This document shows, piece by piece, positions 14,455 through 22,177 of a stretch of 29,365 nucleotides of DNA. The notes below the pieces were generated by a model. It had not been told where the DNA came from and searched no databases. It saw nothing but the letters and a program-made list of their open reading frames with translations. The translations under genes were made by a program, and so were the position numbers. Positions within the stretch are counted from its first letter, which is position 1, and every line of letters starts with the position of its first letter. The DNA comes from Neisseria shayeganii 871 (lineage in GTDB: Bacteria; Pseudomonadota; Gammaproteobacteria; Burkholderiales; Neisseriaceae): assembly GCF_000226875.1 (NCBI RefSeq), contig NZ_JH164926.1, forward strand, positions 1,591,799-1,621,163, given 5' to 3'.

Positions 14455-15501
14455 TTACTGCTCCAATCGGAAACGCTGCATCAAACCGTTGGTGATTTCC
14501 TGCCAAACCGTCGATTCGGCTTGGCCCTCCTGGCGCAGGCTGAAAATCTGAATCACGGTTTTGCGGTGCTCGTCGAAACCTTCAATGCAGGTCAGCAAAC
14601 CGTCGCGGATACAGCGGCGGACCACCCAAGTTTCGGCCAGGGCATCGTCTTGCAGGTGAAGGTTGAAGCCCTCTTCCTTGCTGTCCAAGATATTCAGGTA
14701 GCCTCGGGCACGCACCACATGATGTACTTTACCGCTCTGAATTTGCACCAATCCTTGGTTGCCGACAAAAATCATCACCGGCAGCCCGGCCTCTCGGATG
14801 CGGTTCAACGCCTCTTCCCAAACCTCGGTTTTTACCTGCACCGCCATGCCCTCCGGGGCTTGTTGGTAAGCGGATGGGCGGTCTAAGCCGAAGCTTTCCA
14901 GAATGCCGCCGAAATGGTGGACATCTTTCAAATCCATCCAGCGTTGGTGAAAAGCAGCCAATTGCTCTTCAGACAAAGGCTCGGGCACCGAAACCGGAGT
15001 GTGTTGCGCCACCTTGAACTCGGGCTTGCCCGGCGTCGCGAATTGCGCCAAAAGCGCCTGCCACGCTTCGGTTTGATGATTGTCGCGCATAAATACTTTT
15101 TGCATGGGCGTGCCGTATTCGTCGTAAAACTGAACGGAACGTGAAGGAGGCGTACGGGTGTCATCTTCAACCGCCAAAGCATGATGCCAATGCTTGGCGA
15201 AAATGCGTAAATCGATGCCGCCCATATTGAGCGCGATGCCGGCCTGCCCGTTGAGGCTGACATTTTCATAAACGCCCTGCTTTTCATGCACCGCCGTGCT
15301 GTTACGCAAAATACATTCCACCTGCCCCAAGCGGTGCAACTGCAGAATGATGTCGCGGATATTGCTGCCCAAATAAGTGGCGCCCGGTGCATCGGCCATT
15401 AATTCGCCCTCGCTGATACCCAAATCCTCTGCGCCCTCACGCGGGAAATACATACGGTCTTTTTCTGCTTTTGCGGTTTGATATTGCTGCCAATAGGACA
15501 T
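14455..15501 (-). CDS. hemS: HemS/ChuS-family cytoplasmic heme-utilisation protein
   Basis: This 348-aa protein belongs to the HemS/HmuS/ChuS family, which binds heme after import and releases or degrades it. It shows the internal duplication of the family: the first half holds LGSNIRDIILQLHRLGQVECILRN and the second half PVMIFVGNQGLVQIQSGKV, parallel positions in each repeat. The second half contains conserved His residues in SGKVHHVV that lie near the heme pocket in homologues. No signal peptide is present, so it is cytoplasmic. A Fur-box-like sequence overlaps the promoter region at 15529-15547. Its own transcription unit is bounded by a MITE downstream. The window also has hemO, so there may be two routes for heme processing. 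Confidence 0.9.
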   Translation of the reverse strand: MSYWQQYQTAKAEKDRMYFPREGAEDLGISEGELMADAPGATYLGSNIRDIILQLHRLGQVECILRNSTAVHEKQGVYENVSLNGQAGIALNMGGIDLRIFAKHWHHALAVEDDTRTPPSRSVQFYDEYGTPMQKVFMRDNHQTEAWQALLAQFATPGKPEFKVAQHTPVSVPEPLSEEQLAAFHQRWMDLKDVHHFGGILESFGLDRPSAYQQAPEGMAVQVKTEVWEEALNRIREAGLPVMIFVGNQGLVQIQSGKVHHVVRARGYLNILDSKEEGFNLHLQDDALAETWVVRRCIRDGLLTCIEGFDEHRKTVIQIFSLRQEGQAESTVWQEITNGLMQRFRLEQ

Positions 15502-15528
15502 AATTACCTTTCTTCACTTTATAAAAAA

Positions 15529-15547
15529 GAATAATTACTATTATAGA
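15529..15547 (-). promoter_or_regulatory. Fur-box-like sequence upstream of hemS
   Basis: On the minus strand ATAATAGTAATTATTC forms an AT-rich near-palindrome with the ATAAT-type hexamers of Fur operators. It lies 28 bp upstream of the hemS start codon, where Fur binding would block transcription under iron-replete conditions. Confidence 0.6.
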
Positions 15548-15668
15548 TATAAGCCAAAAAATTTGGAAGCCGGCCTCATCCGTACCATGAAACCGACTTC
15601 CAAACCAATTTTTCCACTTATTGCTGGCTGCGATGGCCGGCAGCCCTTAACGACCAAACAGCCGCCCT

Positions 15669-16916
15669 TTACTTTTGCAAACCGTATATCTCCACCACCG
15701 CGTCCACCAAATGGCGGTGGGTATTGTCGGCCCGGGCAAGCGTATGCGTGGGCGGGTGCATCAGCTTATTGGTAAGCTGCACCGACAAACGCTCCAACAC
15801 ATCTTCGGGCGGCACACCTTTGGCCAATTGTTTTTTGGCATTCTCCAGCACATACTGGCGCGCCCTCTCACCTTCATCCCTTAAAGAGCGGATTAAAGGC
15901 ACGGTTTGGCGGCTGCGCTGCCAAGCCATGAATTCGCTGACCTTGCCATCCACCATCCGCTCGGCTTCGGCGGCGGCTTCACGGCGCGCCTGCTGCCCGC
16001 TCTGCACGATGTTCATCATATCGTCCACCGTGTAGAGGTAGGCATCGCCCAAATCCGCCACTTCGGCTTCGATGTCGCGCGGCACCGCCAAATCGAGTAG
16101 GAAAACCGGCATATGACGGCGCTGCTTCAGCGCACGCTCCATCATGCCTTTGCCCACAATCGGCAGCTGGCTGGCAGTGGAAGACACAATCACATCATAG
16201 CGGTGCAGAATCTCCGGCAGATCACTCAGCAAACAGGAATCGGCCGGTGCCAACAGTTTGGCGCACAGCTCTTGCGCCCGCGGCAAAGTGCGGTTGGCCA
16301 CCGTGATTTGTTTCGGCTGCTTGGCGGCAAAATAAGTGGCCACCAGCTCAATCATCTCTCCTGCCCCGATAAACAGCACATTCAAATCGGCAATATCCGG
16401 GAAAATCTGCTCGGCCATTTTTACGCTGGCCGCCGCCATGCTCACCGAATTTTCCCCAACGGCCGTGCTGGTACGCACTTCCTTGGCAATGGCAAACGTT
16501 TTTTGAAACAGCGCATTCAACAGCGAATCCACCGCCTGCTGCTCTTGCGCCACCCGCACCGCATCTTTGATCTGCCCCAAAATCTGAGGCTCGCCCAAAA
16601 CCATGCTGTCCAAGCCGCAGGACACACGGAAAGCATGGCGCACCGCCTCCTCGGTTTGATAGCGGTACAGATACGGCTCGATTTGCTCGGTGGGGATGTG
16701 GTGGTAACCCGCCAACCAGCGGACAATATCGTCCGACTCACCAACGCAATACAGCTCGGTGCGGTTGCAGGTAGATAAAATCACCGCCTCTTTGGCGGCA
16801 TGGCTGCCCACTAAGGCTTTCAAAGCATCGGGCAGGGAAGCGGCGGCAAAAGCCAAACGCTCGCGGATACTCAAAGGCGCAGTTTGGTGGTTGAGGCCCA
16901 CAGCGGTCAGTTGCAT
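15669..16916 (-). CDS. hemA: Glutamyl-tRNA reductase
   Basis: HemA (415 aa) reduces glutamyl-tRNA to glutamate-1-semialdehyde, the first step of tetrapyrrole synthesis. The catalytic domain has GLNHQTAPLSIRE (7-19) and the nucleophile Cys50 in STCNRTELY. An NADPH-binding Rossmann domain follows with FIGAGEMIELVATYF near residue 180, and a C-terminal dimerisation helix region ends the protein. Length matches the family. It is divergent from pdxH, 133 bp apart. In many Neisseriaceae heme synthesis and heme uptake coexist; here they are neighbours. Confidence 0.97.
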   Translation of the reverse strand: MQLTAVGLNHQTAPLSIRERLAFAAASLPDALKALVGSHAAKEAVILSTCNRTELYCVGESDDIVRWLAGYHHIPTEQIEPYLYRYQTEEAVRHAFRVSCGLDSMVLGEPQILGQIKDAVRVAQEQQAVDSLLNALFQKTFAIAKEVRTSTAVGENSVSMAAASVKMAEQIFPDIADLNVLFIGAGEMIELVATYFAAKQPKQITVANRTLPRAQELCAKLLAPADSCLLSDLPEILHRYDVIVSSTASQLPIVGKGMMERALKQRRHMPVFLLDLAVPRDIEAEVADLGDAYLYTVDDMMNIVQSGQQARREAAAEAERMVDGKVSEFMAWQRSRQTVPLIRSLRDEGERARQYVLENAKKQLAKGVPPEDVLERLSVQLTNKLMHPPTHTLARADNTHRHLVDAVVEIYGLQK

Positions 16917-16948
16917 GGCATCATTATCTCAAAACCGGAAGATGCGTT

Positions 16949-16954
16949 ATTATA
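16949..16954 (-). promoter_or_regulatory. -10 box of hemA
   Basis: A perfect TATAAT on the minus strand lies 33 bp upstream of the hemA start codon. No strong -35 hexamer is seen at the expected distance. Confidence 0.5.
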
Positions 16955-17049
16955 GCAAAATCCGTGGCAGCAGAAACCGTCTTTCTGTTTCCATATCAAG
17001 ATGATAGCCTTTATCAAATCCTTATTTTGCCGTTTTATCGAGGAAGCCC

Positions 17050-17682
17050 ATGAATCTGCACGACATCCGCGAAGACTACAGCAAACGCGAACTATCGGAG
17101 GCCGATTGCCCCGAGCATCCGCTCACCCAATTCGAACAATGGCTGAACGAAGCCATTACCGCCCAAGTCAACGAACCCACAGCGATGAATATTGCCGCCG
17201 TGGATGACGAAGGGCGGCCCAACAGCCGTATGGTGCTGCTCAAAGAAGTCAATGCGCAGGGTTTTGTGTTTTTCACCAACTACCACAGCCGCAAAGGCCG
17301 CGCCCTGGCCGCCCACCCTTTTGCCGCCCTCACCTTTTTCTGGCCGGAACTCGAACGCCAGGTGCGGGTGGAAGGCAAAGTGGAAAAACTGGATGCGGCC
17401 GCTTCAGACGAATATTTCGAAAGCCGCCCCTACACCAGCCGCATCGGTGCTTGGGCCAGCGAACAAAGCTCGGTCATCAGCGGCAAGTCGGTACTGGTCA
17501 GCCGTGCCGCAGCCGTCGGCCTGAAACATCCGCTGCACGTTCCGCGCCCGCCGCATTGGGGCGGCTATGTGGTGATTCCCGACCGGGTGGAATTTTGGCA
17601 AGGCCGTCCCAGCCGCCTGCACGACCGCGTGCAATACCGCCTGGAAAACGGCATCTGGATTAAAGAGCGGCTGGCGCCTTAG
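17050..17682 (+). CDS. pdxH: Pyridoxamine/pyridoxine 5'-phosphate oxidase
   Basis: PdxH (210 aa) uses FMN and oxygen to turn pyridoxine or pyridoxamine 5'-phosphate into pyridoxal phosphate. Family motifs are RMVLLKEV and FFTNYHSRKG in the FMN-binding barrel (about 60-85), the stretch RPYTSRIGAWASEQSS (about 125-140), and the C-terminal signature VEFWQGRPSRLHDR. GAGGAA lies upstream of the ATG at a good distance. The gene is convergent with hemO and shares a DUS terminator with it. Confidence 0.97.
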   Translation: MNLHDIREDYSKRELSEADCPEHPLTQFEQWLNEAITAQVNEPTAMNIAAVDDEGRPNSRMVLLKEVNAQGFVFFTNYHSRKGRALAAHPFAALTFFWPELERQVRVEGKVEKLDAAASDEYFESRPYTSRIGAWASEQSSVISGKSVLVSRAAAVGLKHPLHVPRPPHWGGYVVIPDRVEFWQGRPSRLHDRVQYRLENGIWIKERLAP

Positions 17683-17775
17683 CCCTCGCAAGCGGCAGGG
17701 CTAACAAAACGCGCATTGCGCTTCATCGCGCCTTTCTTTTGATTACCCCTGCCCGATAAGCGATATCCAAACAGC

Positions 17776-17812
17776 AAAAGGCTACCTGAAACCGGGTTTC
17801 AGGTAGCCTTTT
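17776..17812. terminator. Inverted eikDUS terminator between pdxH and hemO
   Basis: AAAAGGCTACCTGAAA and its complement form a stem of at least 16 bp with a very short loop and flanking A- and T-runs. It can terminate both convergent genes. Confidence 0.9.
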
Positions 17813-17827
17813 ATCCGTTCAAGCCAA

Positions 17828-18424
17828 TTAGGCAGCGGCCGGCAATTCAAAGATTTCGCGCACCAATACTTTGTAGAAAGCAAAAGCATCCAGTGCGCCT
17901 TTCAAAGCAGTCTCTTGGTCGGCACCGGTGATGCCCAAGCCGTTCAATTGTTCCACAAACTCGCGCCAGTGTTTGCCGCGGCCGTCGGCATGCGGAGCCA
18001 AGTGGTGAGCGCCGTGTTCGGCGGTAAAGCCCAGCTTGTTTTGCGCATCTTTAAACAAAAACGCCGCCCCCACATTGGAGCCTTCGGCGCAATACAACCA
18101 GCCCAAAGCCTCCATGCCTTGCGGTTGCGGAATCGGAGTGGCAATCGCTTTTTCGCTGCCGTTGAGGTCTTTCAAATCCAGCATCACGGCATCGTAGCGG
18201 GCCAATTCGGCCAGACCGGGGATTTTCTCGTTCAAGGCCGGGTCTTTATAAATACCGTCCACGATTTTGTGGAACACGGCCTGCAGCTGCAGGAAACGGG
18301 TGTAGTTTTCGGGATTGTCGAACGGCTTGACCGACATCACCAATTCGTCCACGCTGTCGTGAGTGGTGCGGCTGTTTTCTTTCAGATATTGGGCAAAGGG
18401 AATAACATTCTCTTGCGTACTCAT
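17828..18424 (-). CDS. hemO: Heme oxygenase HemO
   Basis: This 198-aa enzyme closely resembles meningococcal HemO, which opens heme with oxygen and electrons to release iron, biliverdin and carbon monoxide. The proximal heme ligand is His22 in TTHDSVDELVMSV. The distal helix and other family motifs are visible: WLYCAEGSNVGAAFLF, EHGAHHLAPH and DGRGKHWREFVE. The ATG at 18424 is chosen because GGAAGGAAG lies just before it; the frame opens 8 codons earlier but the site favours this start. It lies 83 bp downstream of hpuB on the same strand with a DUS hairpin between, so it may be co-transcribed with hpuAB or have its own promoter. It acts in the cytoplasm on heme delivered by HpuAB. Confidence 0.96.
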   Translation of the reverse strand: MSTQENVIPFAQYLKENSRTTHDSVDELVMSVKPFDNPENYTRFLQLQAVFHKIVDGIYKDPALNEKIPGLAELARYDAVMLDLKDLNGSEKAIATPIPQPQGMEALGWLYCAEGSNVGAAFLFKDAQNKLGFTAEHGAHHLAPHADGRGKHWREFVEQLNGLGITGADQETALKGALDAFAFYKVLVREIFELPAAA

Positions 18425-18464
18425 TCGTGCTTCCTTCCGGATAATCAAAAATCATGGAAATGTA

Positions 18465-18503
18465 TTCAGGTAGCCTGAGGCAAACACACTCAGGCTACCT
18501 GAA
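18465..18503. terminator. Inverted eikDUS hairpin between hpuB and hemO
   Basis: TTCAGGTAGCCTGAG (18465-18479) and its complement (18489-18503) give a 15-bp perfect stem with a 9-nt loop. It begins 5 bp after the hpuB stop codon. On the minus strand it is not followed by a T-run, so it may attenuate rather than end transcription into hemO. Confidence 0.65.
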
Positions 18504-18507
18504 AAGC

Positions 18508-20901
18508 TTAGAACTTGGCTTCCAATACCACGCTAAAATTACGACCCGGCGCTTGGAAGCGGCTGATGCCGGCATGGGTTTGGTTGTCCACGCGGTTCAC
18601 CGTACCGAATTCGCGGATACTGCGGATGCTGTCCCAAGTATAGTATTTGCGGTTAAACAAATTGTAAACCCCGCCGCGCAAAGTGATGTGGCGGCCAAAG
18701 CGATAATGACCGGTTAGATCCACCAGCCAATAAGCACGGTGATGCTGGGCAAACGGGAAAGTAGGCCCACGGGTACTGCCCGGGTCTGCAACCGTATCAT
18801 TCGGATTTTTGCGGGCAAAATAGCTTATCTGAGTGCTCAAGCCCCAGCGGTCATCCGGTTGCTGGTAACCCAAGCCCAATACCCCGTTGAAAGGCTGGAT
18901 GGCGTTAATGGGCTCCCCGTCTGCATCGCCTTTCACATAGCTGGCCGCCAATGTGGCATAGCTGCCTTGCGGCAAGCCCACAGCATCCAGATTCAAACGG
19001 CTTTGCAATTCCAAACCGCGCACAGTTGCCCGGGTACGGTTAAAGTTTTGGTAAACCACTACCGGAATAGGGGCTGTGGTACCAAAAGCCATACGGCTCT
19101 GTACACCTTGCGGGCCGAAATCAATAAAATCACGATAGCGGGTACGGAAACCGGACAGGCGCAAATGCCCCCAGTTACCATGTGCATCCAAACCCAGTTC
19201 AAAATTTCTTGACCGCTCTGCTTTTAGATTGGGATTGGGGTCAACATAAAATAAGCTGCTGGGGAAATAAAACCACATTTCATCCGTGGTAGGGGCACGG
19301 AATGCCGTGCCGTATTTCGCCTGCAAGGTCAATCCGGGAGTCACATTCCAATCCATACCTGCCGCATAACTCGGTGATTTAAAAGTAGCAGCCTGTTGCC
19401 AGATACCCACCCTCCTCAGCTCTTGTTCAACCTTCGGCGCCAAACTGTCCGACTCCAGTGTATTCATTTTGCTGTAATCATAACGTATGCCCAAGTTCAA
19501 TTTGATAGGGTCGCCAAAACGGAAACTGTTATTTACATAAGCAAAACGGTTACGGGTGCGGGTACTGACCAAAAATTCTTTATCTTCGATATTACTGGTT
19601 GCAATATGCGGATAATAAACATATGAGAAATACTCCAAATTTTTATTGCTGTTTTCTTTATTACCCAAGCCCAAGCCATAAGACAAATCCCAAGAGAAAG
19701 AAGGATTAAAGTCAAAATGTTTATCGGCACTCAGCTTTAATTGATCCAAATCATAGGAGAGCTTCCGATAGCGGAAAAAATTTTGGGCGCTTGGCGTGGC
19801 CAGCGAATCCGTACTGGGAATATCCCAAGTAAAGGTTGTCATATCGATTTTTTGGCGATCCCATGCCAAATTCAGCTTATCCCAAGGCCCTCGGGTTAGC
19901 AGGTTTTCATATTCCAAGCCAAAGCGGCTGCGGTAGCTGATGTCATTACGATAGCGGTATTCGCCGGCCGGATTGGCAATTTGAAACAGATTGGACAGTT
20001 CCTTGGTTTCACGGTCTTCCCGGGTTTCTTCATAAACGACACCCAAGTAATTGCTCGGATTAAAATGATAGCCCACCCTGAACAGATTGCCCTTGCCTTC
20101 AATCTCTTGAGGGTCGGGTATGCCTCTGGCCACACCGTTATATTCATTGTGGGAGGGATTATGCACGGTACCCCTATCGTCATGTAGCAGCACATCCCCT
20201 GCGGGGCTGTGAATCTTGGTTTCATGCCCTTGCCGTGTGGTCAAAACAGCCAAGGCGTCAAAATTTCCCAACCGGCCGGCAAAAGTGCCGCTGGCATACC
20301 ATAAATTAGAACGGCTCATAAAACCGGTTTTCAAGCCGATGTGGTAGGGCTTTTCTTCGTCCACATAATCGCGCGGCGATTTGGTGCGGTAGATCACCGC
20401 GCCACCCAAGGCGCCGCTGCCGGCGGTAATCGAATCCGCCCCTTTGCTGATCACCACATCGCTCATGTGCTCCAGCTCGGCGGCATTGCGGTTGGTATTG
20501 AAATTTCCGTAGGCACCAAACAACTCTTGGAACGCCGAAGAGGAACGGCTTTCCCCCTGCTCCAAGCCGTCTACCGTAATCGCCACGCGGTCTTTGTCCA
20601 CCCCTCGGATGGCAAAGCCGTTGCTGCCGGCACGACCGCCTTCCACCACGCTGATACCGGGATCATAGCGCACCATATCACGGATATCCTGCACCATTTC
20701 GCGATCCAGCTGTTCGCGGTTTTGGCGGGTGCGCCCCAAAGTGGCCGGCCGACGCTGGCCTTGCACCCGGATAGTTTCTAACTCGGTGCTGCCCTCACCA
20801 TCTGCCACACCCACAGAAACCTGCTCAGCATATACAGGAGGATAAACAGCCAACAAAATCAAGCATAGGGTTGTATATTTGAAATAAGGTTTTGTTTTCA
20901 T
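18508..20901 (-). CDS. hpuB: HpuB-like TonB-dependent hemoglobin receptor
   Basis: This 797-aa outer-membrane receptor belongs to the TonB-dependent hemoglobin/transferrin/lactoferrin group. A signal peptide ends near VYA (about residue 25) and a TonB box follows (LETIRVQGQRR). The plug has NGFAIRGVDKDRVAITVDG and SDVVISKGADSITAGSGALGGAV. The barrel carries the family-typical RAPTTDEMWFYFP stretch and ends in VVLEAKF with the terminal Phe. HpuB is preferred over HmbR because the lipoprotein gene upstream looks like hpuA. The frame opens with a TTG at 20916; the ATG at 20901 gives a normal signal peptide and is preferred, although neither has a good ribosome-binding site. It would import heme together with HpuA, TonB-ExbB-ExbD supplying energy. 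Confidence 0.9.
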   Translation of the reverse strand: MKTKPYFKYTTLCLILLAVYPPVYAEQVSVGVADGEGSTELETIRVQGQRRPATLGRTRQNREQLDREMVQDIRDMVRYDPGISVVEGGRAGSNGFAIRGVDKDRVAITVDGLEQGESRSSSAFQELFGAYGNFNTNRNAAELEHMSDVVISKGADSITAGSGALGGAVIYRTKSPRDYVDEEKPYHIGLKTGFMSRSNLWYASGTFAGRLGNFDALAVLTTRQGHETKIHSPAGDVLLHDDRGTVHNPSHNEYNGVARGIPDPQEIEGKGNLFRVGYHFNPSNYLGVVYEETREDRETKELSNLFQIANPAGEYRYRNDISYRSRFGLEYENLLTRGPWDKLNLAWDRQKIDMTTFTWDIPSTDSLATPSAQNFFRYRKLSYDLDQLKLSADKHFDFNPSFSWDLSYGLGLGNKENSNKNLEYFSYVYYPHIATSNIEDKEFLVSTRTRNRFAYVNNSFRFGDPIKLNLGIRYDYSKMNTLESDSLAPKVEQELRRVGIWQQAATFKSPSYAAGMDWNVTPGLTLQAKYGTAFRAPTTDEMWFYFPSSLFYVDPNPNLKAERSRNFELGLDAHGNWGHLRLSGFRTRYRDFIDFGPQGVQSRMAFGTTAPIPVVVYQNFNRTRATVRGLELQSRLNLDAVGLPQGSYATLAASYVKGDADGEPINAIQPFNGVLGLGYQQPDDRWGLSTQISYFARKNPNDTVADPGSTRGPTFPFAQHHRAYWLVDLTGHYRFGRHITLRGGVYNLFNRKYYTWDSIRSIREFGTVNRVDNQTHAGISRFQAPGRNFSVVLEAKF

Positions 20902-20977
20902 AAGGAAGATTTTCAATAAGATTACAGAATAAATGAATAAAAATATATTGAAATATCAAAAATTTAGACTAACTTGC

Positions 20978-21988
20978 TTAGTCCAAATGATTGACATCAT
21001 CCCCTACATAGGAAGCTTGACCTTGTCTACGAATACTTCCCCCAAAAACACTGTCTAAGTCATTTCTGCCGTTAAAAACGGCTCTCCCCCCGATATAGCT
21101 CCCGGTAGTATGGTTACGTCCATAAAAACTTCCTTCTACTTGTCCGCTCACCCCAGCCGAAGTTACCGAACCAGAAAAGCTGGCGCCGTCGACAGACACA
21201 TCACCAAATACAATATTGTCGCCAAATTCCGCATTACCTAAAATGGTACCGCCCATTTTCCTACTGTTAAAATTGACAGTTAACAATGATCGGTTCGCCG
21301 TATTTGCAACATCATGGGTAGACATCACCGCTTGCCCATCACGCACCCGGAAGGCGGCCACTTCATAAGTTGCTTTTCCCCTAGGCACCCCGCCATTACC
21401 AGAAGCCCCTAACATTTGAGCCGGAACAGCAGGCGTGCCCCCGTAAAACATATCAACCCTACCTGAAGCTGAAATCCAAACGCCATAGCGCACCCCCCCG
21501 TCGTCGTGATCACCGACTCGGGCTGGTATAAACCTACTATTATAAAACTGATCACAACACACAATAAATTTATCCCCTGCTGCGGTTTCCGACATTTTCA
21601 CTCTTGGCGGAGCAACAGAAACACTCGTCGCTGCCGTGGGCACAAAAGGATTTCCGGTTCCTAACAAAGCATATTGTTTACCGTCTGCCGTTTCATAAAT
21701 GAATACGTTCTTGCGATCATTATAAACGTTAAGCAGAACCTCTTTTGGCAAGCTCACTGCTTTAAGTGTTCCAACAGCCGGATTGCTATGTGACGACACC
21801 GGCTGAGCCGCATTGAAATTATGACCCGTATAACTACCTTGCAGAGGCTGCACATCAGAAACATTCAAAGGGGAAACCGTTGGCATAGTCGCTGTTGAAT
21901 CGGGTATATGCACCGCACCGCCTCCTGCACAAGCACCCAATACAGCCGCCAAAGATGCGGCCGATACGGTTTTTAGAATCAATTTCAT
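20978..21988 (-). CDS. hpuA: HpuA-like surface lipoprotein
   Basis: A 336-aa lipoprotein with signal peptide and lipobox LGAC (Cys19 would be lipidated). The C-terminal part is rich in Gly and aromatic residues (SGQVEGSFYGRNHTTGSYIGG, DLDSVFGGSIRRQ), the barrel-like fold of HpuA and TbpB lipoproteins that Slam moves to the surface. In Neisseria, HpuA binds hemoglobin or hemoglobin-haptoglobin and assists HpuB. It lies 76 bp upstream of hpuB on the same strand and is divergent from a Slam gene. A G7 homopolymer lies in the coding strand at 21493-21499 (about codon 163); meningococcal hpuA is phase-variable through a poly-G tract. The assignment rests on context, the lipobox and C-terminal features. 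Confidence 0.85.
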   Translation of the reverse strand: MKLILKTVSAASLAAVLGACAGGGAVHIPDSTATMPTVSPLNVSDVQPLQGSYTGHNFNAAQPVSSHSNPAVGTLKAVSLPKEVLLNVYNDRKNVFIYETADGKQYALLGTGNPFVPTAATSVSVAPPRVKMSETAAGDKFIVCCDQFYNSRFIPARVGDHDDGGVRYGVWISASGRVDMFYGGTPAVPAQMLGASGNGGVPRGKATYEVAAFRVRDGQAVMSTHDVANTANRSLLTVNFNSRKMGGTILGNAEFGDNIVFGDVSVDGASFSGSVTSAGVSGQVEGSFYGRNHTTGSYIGGRAVFNGRNDLDSVFGGSIRRQGQASYVGDDVNHLD

Positions 21989-22076
21989 TGCTTATATCCT
22001 TCTTAACATTCCTAAAAATCAAATATGGTTTCGACAAGCGTCAAAACGGGCAAGGCTTGCTTAACAAACTTTGAAA

Positions 22077-22126
22077 ATTATAACGAAATCTACTTCTATA
22101 TGTAAATAAAAGTTGTTATTATTTCA
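22077..22126 (-). promoter_or_regulatory. hpuA promoter region with Fur-like AT-rich repeat
   Basis: On the minus strand a TATAAT (22077-22082) lies about 89 bp upstream of the hpuA start. Just upstream of it, AAATAA (22104-22109) and TTATT/TTATTT arms (22116-22124) make an imperfect palindrome that could bind Fur. The same region would also serve the divergent slam gene. Sequence support is moderate. Confidence 0.4.
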
Positions 22127-22154
22127 TCTGAAAATGCTACCACCCCAAACCCAA

Positions 22155-22174
22155 GACAGGCCCGGCGGCCTGTC
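22155..22174 (+). promoter_or_regulatory. Hairpin directly before the slam start codon
   Basis: GACAGGCC (22155-22162) and GGCCTGTC (22167-22174) form an 8-bp perfect stem with a CGGC tetraloop. It ends 3 nt before the ATG at 22178 and takes the place where a Shine-Dalgarno sequence would be. Confidence 0.55.
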
Positions 22175-22177
22175 CAA

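Noticed and set aside
18425..18448. A longer start for HemO eight codons upstream
   Set aside because: The GGAAGGAAG ribosome-binding site lies within this extension, directly before the ATG at 18424.
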